64,000 nucleotides of DNA. Origin: Marasmius tenuissimus (taxonomy: Eukaryota > Basidiomycota > Agaricomycetes > Agaricales > Marasmiaceae). Below the pieces are notes generated by a model that was given only the letters and a program-made list of their open reading frames with translations, was not told where the DNA came from and searched no databases. The translations under genes and the position numbers were made by a program. Where the stretch lies: contig JAQOTA010000052.1 in assembly GCA_029532415.1 (NCBI GenBank), positions 2,604,001-2,668,000 on the forward strand, in the 5' to 3' direction. Shown piece by piece: positions 58,776 through 64,000 of the stretch (position 1 is the stretch's first letter; the number at the start of each line of letters is the position of its first letter).

Positions 58776-60299
58776 ATGACTAGATCAGGAAGCTGGAAAG
58801 AGCTGAATGTGGCTGCAGGTAGCCATGGCTCCGAGGAGACCGCCGTCAAGCTCAGGGTGCCACGATTGTTGGGAGTGAAGAAGCAAGTGAAAATTGTATC
58901 TGCCATTCGCGAAAGAATCAGGTCTCGTATAGCAGACCGATTGGGCATTGGCGAAGATGAGACACAAGAACCTCCCCCGCCAGTGTCCACCCCTCCGCCC
59001 AACACCCCACCACCCCCACGAACAGCAACGCTGTCTCAGAATTCACCCGGTGAAGGGCAAGTCCCATCCGGTGGCAAGGGTGAAGCTACAGTGACGTCGA
59101 CCACTGTAAAGGGGACCTTTGAACCGACATCCCCGACTAGAGGTACTACCACTGCTAACACTGGAGCTACGACCACCACAAGTCCTACATCAGCGCCACC
59201 AGACCCAGGGACATCCAGTGCATCCGTTTCGGACGCGAGTACTACTGATAAGCCTGTAACGTCAAACACGGATCGACCCAGTACTCCGACGGATTCAGGA
59301 ATCACCCTGACCCTTCCCACAGCTTCCTCGACAAGGTTGGAATCTACTTCGTCTCCATCTTCTACCCCACTTGCCAACTCAACCCCTGAACCCCCTCGTC
59401 GACCCATTGCCGGAATAATCGCAGGTGTGGTCCTCGGCACACTTGCTCTCATTTTCGTCATTGCGTTCATTGTGTGGCGTAGGAGGCGGGCGGCTAGAGC
59501 ACAAGCACGCGGCCTCTCTTTCGAGAATATCTCCTACCCTTTCACGACTGGAAACACGTCTTTTAGCAGTGTCTCGATGTCTTACCACCCACCAATCTCA
59601 CCACCATCCCGAGCGTATATGGGAGTCGCTGGCGATAACGCTCCCCAGATGCGGCAGGGCAGTATCGATGCATCATCGATTTCGTCGTCCACCATGAGCA
59701 GCATAGGTGTTGTCGTCACAGCGTCGAGAAGAGACGTTCTCTCAAACGAGTCTTTCACCGAAGTCGAATCTGTGGACAGCTTTTCAGGAGCCCTACAGGG
59801 GGGTGCCACTAGTCGATGGTCGAGTACTGTCGACACACATCGCGAGTTGCCTACACTCACGGCGCCGATGTCCGTCGACAGCCACGCTGGTATGTCACAA
59901 ATCTCGGATCCATTATGGGATATGCCGCCTGTTCCTGGGGCGCCACATTCGTCGGGGGCAGTTGTTGGTAGTCGGTGGTCAAGTACTATGGAGAATGGAC
60001 AGTCCTCATCACCTCCAGCCACAGCCTCGGAAGAGAGTGGCGCTTTGGCTTCGGCTGGCGATCGACTCAGGTCTTCGCCTCCTAATGCAGTAGCCAACCG
60101 AAGTCGCTGGTCGAGTACGGTTGACACTCACGGGACATCTTTATACCCAGCTAGCACTTCCGACGAGAACAGTGGACCATCTCCGGAGGTTCACCAGGAT
60201 CCGTTTAGCGATGATTCGCGCGTGTCGAAGGAAATAGTTCGTGGGACATCCGGTTCTAGCCACGAAGTCGGAGGTTCCAATGGGACTTTCGGACGATGA
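58776..60299 (+). CDS. Mucin-like single-pass membrane protein B
   Basis: Single frame of 507 residues. A basic N-terminal segment (VPRLLGVKKQVKIVSAIRERIRSRIADRLG) precedes a Pro-rich run (PPPPVSTPPPNTPPPPR), a Ser/Thr-rich stalk, and the membrane helix GIIAGVVLGTLALIFVIAFIVW at about residues 213-234 with RRRRAARAQAR after it. The tail carries three SRWSST repeats (near 59812, 59971 and 60102), two of them extended as SRWSSTVDTH. The basic start and lack of a signal peptide suggest that a 5' exon may be missing. Related to the preceding gene by layout and the RWSS tail motif. The Ser/Thr-rich tail repeats next to Arg look like kinase sites, but that is inference. Confidence 0.62.
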   Translation: MTRSGSWKELNVAAGSHGSEETAVKLRVPRLLGVKKQVKIVSAIRERIRSRIADRLGIGEDETQEPPPPVSTPPPNTPPPPRTATLSQNSPGEGQVPSGGKGEATVTSTTVKGTFEPTSPTRGTTTANTGATTTTSPTSAPPDPGTSSASVSDASTTDKPVTSNTDRPSTPTDSGITLTLPTASSTRLESTSSPSSTPLANSTPEPPRRPIAGIIAGVVLGTLALIFVIAFIVWRRRRAARAQARGLSFENISYPFTTGNTSFSSVSMSYHPPISPPSRAYMGVAGDNAPQMRQGSIDASSISSSTMSSIGVVVTASRRDVLSNESFTEVESVDSFSGALQGGATSRWSSTVDTHRELPTLTAPMSVDSHAGMSQISDPLWDMPPVPGAPHSSGAVVGSRWSSTMENGQSSSPPATASEESGALASAGDRLRSSPPNAVANRSRWSSTVDTHGTSLYPASTSDENSGPSPEVHQDPFSDDSRVSKEIVRGTSGSSHEVGGSNGTFGR

Positions 60300-60647
60300 G
60301 CAGCTTGTAAGATATACCTGGGCATGAGCTAGTTGTCTTGTACGGCTATGCCAAATTCACTCCTTCATCCCCTAATGCTTCGTGAGAACGAAATACATAG
60401 AACGCATATAACTTGTATAGAGTATGGGACACTGGCATTCATACCCGATGGACTTCGGCCTTGCACTAGGTTTTCTGTATTTTACGGATATCACTATTTA
60501 GCCAGATAGCACGCACAGAAGTTGCTTTAAGCATGACGCAATTAGGGTTTGTGCATTACACGCATTGATGACCATGAGCTTTATACCTGATACGAAGAAT
60601 AGCGAAAAGCCAAAGCCTAGAGTCCAGTCACAACAGCAAGCAAGCAT
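60300..60647. other. Convergent intergenic
   Basis: 3' regions of mucin-like gene B and the BRCT-like gene. Nothing else recognised. Confidence 0.35.
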
Positions 60648-62022
60648 TCAGCCCTCCTTCGTAGCGCACCACATCTCTTTCCCTTTGTATTCACTCGATG
60701 GTCTGAACAGCGTAGACTCGACCTCAGGCAGCGAGAGAAGAAGCGGTAAGGCCAGCCGGGGAGGGCACGAAAGCAATTTCTGTTCGGGACTTACATCAGG
60801 GAGATCAAAAGGGTGTATTGATGACCTACACAAACAAAGAGCTCAGCGATGTATCATAATAACTCGACATTATGAGGCCGACTTACAGTGGGTCAGTCGA
60901 AGGCTCGACGTTAGTGTCTATCACTTTGATGAACCGCTCGAGAGGAGTTGTCTTTGTGAATTTTTCCCGAGGAGGAGTAGGAAGCACAGCCAAGGAAGTC
61001 GTAGGGGGAGTACACTGACGATTGGCCAGAGATTCGACGGCCTGCCGCTGGTCGTAACCGAAGCTTAGTTTACGAGTCGAGCGAGAGCCGGAAGGGTCGA
61101 GATGTGAGACGACCTGGATAGTTCCCGTATGAATGTCTTCGGGATTTTGGTTTGCAAGGCAGAGCGTAGTTTCTCCAGAGGTATTGAGGTAAGAATTTCT
61201 TGTAATGTCGGCATCGGTTTCATCGACAAGGTCATCGAGACAGCTCAATTTCTGCGCGTCAAAATAATCTGACGGAGGAGGTTCAGCCAGGATCATCTAC
61301 TGATTTCAAGGGAACAAGACTCACCATCGAGAATATAGTTCGAACATGGCACCAAGAAACCCTCCTCGACAGAGTCGACAATCCACCCGACATGTCGAAC
61401 CTCGCACCAAAATCAGCAAAGCAGGCGCCAGCATGACACTGTCAGACGTACAATCAAATCTTTCGACTGTAACCTTGCAATGGGCTCACTTGTCAGCAAG
61501 ATGAATAGGAAGCAATTGAGTCGCTAACGTACATCTTGAGCCAGGCATCCTTCATTCCGACACAGAAGAAAAAGTCTGCATCGTAGAGGTCCTTTGAGGA
61601 CTGTATCGTAGTAAACCTCCCTCCATGCTCCGCTTCAAAAGGACGGTATATCGGACCAGAGCTCGGAGTGAGAAAACTCTCCACGAACCCCAAGCACGCC
61701 TATAATGGGGAGCAACTTCCGGGCTAAAACAAGCTGGTAAAGAATGTAAGTTGTTCGCTAGGAGGCAAAAGCTGACCGCTTCACCCTTTTTAGTTTTGAA
61801 GAGCATCCGTGGCTGGGCCTCAATGGAATCTAACGATGTAGACGGAAAGCAAGAGCGAAATCCTGGGAATTTCATGTCACAGGTCACAACCATGGAGATC
61901 GTGACTGTTCGCGTACAATCAAAGCTTTCACTCTCACCCTCGCCTGCTGGACAGAGCCCTCGAGCTCGAACGAGATGTCCCTCCACCGACGTAAAACTCG
62001 GTCTACCCTCCATGTACGCCAT
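60648..62022 (-). CDS. Possible BRCT-domain protein
   Basis: Six exons (62022-61777, 61699-61533, 61488-61452, 61400-61325, 61268-60887, 60825-60648) join with consistent phases (0, 2, 0, 1, 2) to 361 residues, though no single frame exceeds 160 codons. Residues about 80-170 read as a BRCT domain: FVESFLTPSSGPIY, then EAEHGGRF (the small-residue turn), DLYDADFFFCVG, LIVRHVGWIVDSVEEG with the signature Trp, and FLVPCSNYIL. BRCT domains bind phosphopeptides or DNA ends in DNA repair and chromatin factors. The C-terminal 190 residues are polar, with a PPTTSLAVLPTPPREKF segment, and have no known domain. The acceptor of exon 3 is ambiguous (61488 or 61473, both in frame). Upstream exons could be missing. 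Confidence 0.5.
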
Positions 62023-64000
62023 ATATTCACCAAATCACTGAATCAGTTACCGATTTTGTGGACCTAAGACCTTCCAGAACCTCGGAGCTCATTCATGCAC
62101 TAGTACTCGCCCTGAACAACTGTGTATCACATGAAGGCGCCCAGCTGGAGACCATCAGGAGTAACATAAGCAAGCCCAGAAGAGGCCATCAAGTGGATAG
62201 ATTTTGGATCGCTTCACCGAATCGCCCTGTCGATGTTGACGCTATGTTGACGGAGCCCGGACACACCTGGCTCTGGATCTCGTCGGCTGCGATTTTATGG
62301 AGATCGTGTTGTGACAAAACGGAACCTATGTCATGCTTTGTAGGTCCCACGGTATCTTCTTGATATCATCGACAGCTCGAGCCACTTCGTCAGTGCCCTA
62401 ACCGCACGATTCGGACATGTATTAGTAACTCCTAGTCGAGTCCTCAGGCAGGTGCTAGCCGGTACCGGTTCAACGAGGTTCAACACACGACGTCTGCATG
62501 GTGCTCAGCGTAGCCCCTTCTAGTCCGGGTCAAAGGTTGTGGCGCGTGCGTATCGGCAAAGAGACTCAAGGAGATCATCTGTAGGTCAGTGTGCCGCGTT
62601 TCGTCGACTAGCAAGTCTACTTAAGCCTTGCCCCTTCGGACCCATAGCGCGGCAGGAAAGCTGCGGATACTTGGAATACCGTGAGCAAGTATAAGTAGCC
62701 CTGTCTGTGTGTAGTACGTGTTTCCCAAGCTTTCTTTAGAAATTGACATGCTAAGGCAGTCTTCAGTGCAAATTCACATATCCCCGAAATAGAGGTTCCG
62801 GACATTGCACCCATGTTCCAACGCCATCTGATTCGATGATGCGCCCACTACACACGTGAAATCACCTGCCACGGCTTCTCTTCCTTGTCCACTTCTCGTC
62901 CCCTTTCTGTAAATACCCACTTGGCACGAAGAAGTATCAAAGCTACGATATTGCATTCATATCTGGAGACTGGAATCATTGAACTGATCCGGTACACTTC
63001 ACAGCCAAGACTGGGATCACTGGCCTACACATCTCACTAACCTATTGTCGCTTACGCTTCGGGTATCGGAGGTACCAATTCTGCGCGCCCGCTGATGCCC
63101 ACCCACCCGACCAGTACTCGGGACCTCTGGCCAAACGTTATGGGGAATACGGAACAGATTTGACTGGGCGTTCAGAGAGGTCCAGCCCTCTGAACTCTTC
63201 TGGGCCGCTGTTGGCCTTCATAGTCACGCCGTTCCAGCTCAAGTTCCTGACTAGGATATCTTGATGTTCACTTGACCTTGCTCCAGTCGACCAGGCCGCG
63301 TCCCAGAGCTGAGGACTTTTTGCCGGAAAGGCGGACAGTGTTCATCTCCCCCTTCCCGATTGTTATGCACCTTGGAAACCGTTCGACCTGAATACTGAAT
63401 AATGCCGTAGATGGCAGCGATGAAGTTGCAACTTGATATCTCGAAAGTGGATTTACTTCGGAGGATTACTCCCGTTAGCGATCAGTTTCGCATGTGATGA
63501 GCTCAAACAGGACGGAAGGCACCGCGTGCGTATTTCTCGTTTGTGGAGCGTGTATATCGTCGACTCATCCTCCGCAAGCTTCCCTGAAGGGTTATTTCAG
63601 ACGCGGAGATCTCTTCAAACTAATCACGGAACGTCCAATGTTGGAAGCTTTTGGTTGTATCTCACGAGAATGTGAATCGATCGTTCTTAGATGGGTTAGG
63701 CTGCCCCATTCACCGGGAGAACATATATCTACAGTTTCTCCGAATTCAGGACGCGTACCAGCACCCTCAGCAACTCACGCGTAGATGTACCTCAATCCCG
63801 GTATACACGTACTGTGGCAACCCTCCATCAGGTTCTTCTTCATCGTTCTGTAGAGATTGGATCTCTCGTCGCTTTGCAGTGTGTACTGAAATCTCGTCAA
63901 AAAATTGATCCCGTGCACCCGCCCCTCACCTGCCTCACCAGTAGCGCTCTCAGCCCGGGCCGCCATGACGTTGATCAGCTGGTCGTGTATTTCTATTTAT
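62023..64000. other. No supported gene
   Basis: Two kilobases with only short frames. A minus-strand start at 63966 (MAARAESATG before a GTGAGG donor) might be the first exon of a gene, but I could not extend it. No repeats, tRNA-like fold or transposon ends were recognised. Confidence 0.35.

Overview
The window looks like nuclear DNA of a filamentous basidiomycete, most likely an agaricomycete. Genes sit close together on both strands. Most are cut by many short GT-AG introns of about 40-65 nt, and several families are typical of mushroom-forming fungi: F-box proteins without recognisable repeats, a giant TRANK1-like UvrD helicase, a DNMT1 with RFTS and BAH domains, and single-pass membrane proteins with a Ser/Thr/Pro-rich stalk. 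I see no rRNA, tRNA, CRISPR or intact transposon. Gene models below were built by joining reading frames across splice sites and checking intron phase by hand; no database search was possible.

Left arm (1-11.6 kb): a duplicated accessory region. Three minus-strand single-pass membrane proteins of one family (995-2606, 5570-7153, 9540-10744) alternate with an F-box gene and a membrane-anchored paraoxonase-like gene. The first two copies are duplicated together with their 3' and 5' flanks. The first 320 bases match the 5' flank of copy 2, so a fourth copy probably starts just left of the window. A 5' element is shared between the membrane-protein genes and the paraoxonase-like gene.

Centre (11.6-43 kb): mainly conserved genes. 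They are a Baeyer-Villiger-type flavin monooxygenase, AP-3 delta adaptin, mitochondrial Hsp78, a second F-box gene, a disordered orphan, a second paraoxonase-like paralogue, a RidA-family deaminase, the TRANK1-like helicase (8.5 kb), inositol monophosphatase, proteasome alpha-5, the PdxT/SNO1 glutaminase of vitamin B6 synthesis, and a third F-box gene.

Right arm (43-64 kb): DNMT1 cytosine methyltransferase, divergent from an intronless 2,2-dialkylglycine decarboxylase-like gene; UDP-glucose 4-epimerase; THO complex subunit 1; two related mucin-like single-pass membrane proteins; and a six-exon gene that appears to encode one BRCT domain. The last 2 kb holds nothing I can support.

No operon-like pathway is evident. 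The most unusual items are the membrane-protein/paraoxonase duplication block with its shared promoter elements, an everted CCG-N6-CGG dyad at the same distance from both paraoxonase-like genes, a 3-nt microexon in DNMT1, and the BRCT orphan.
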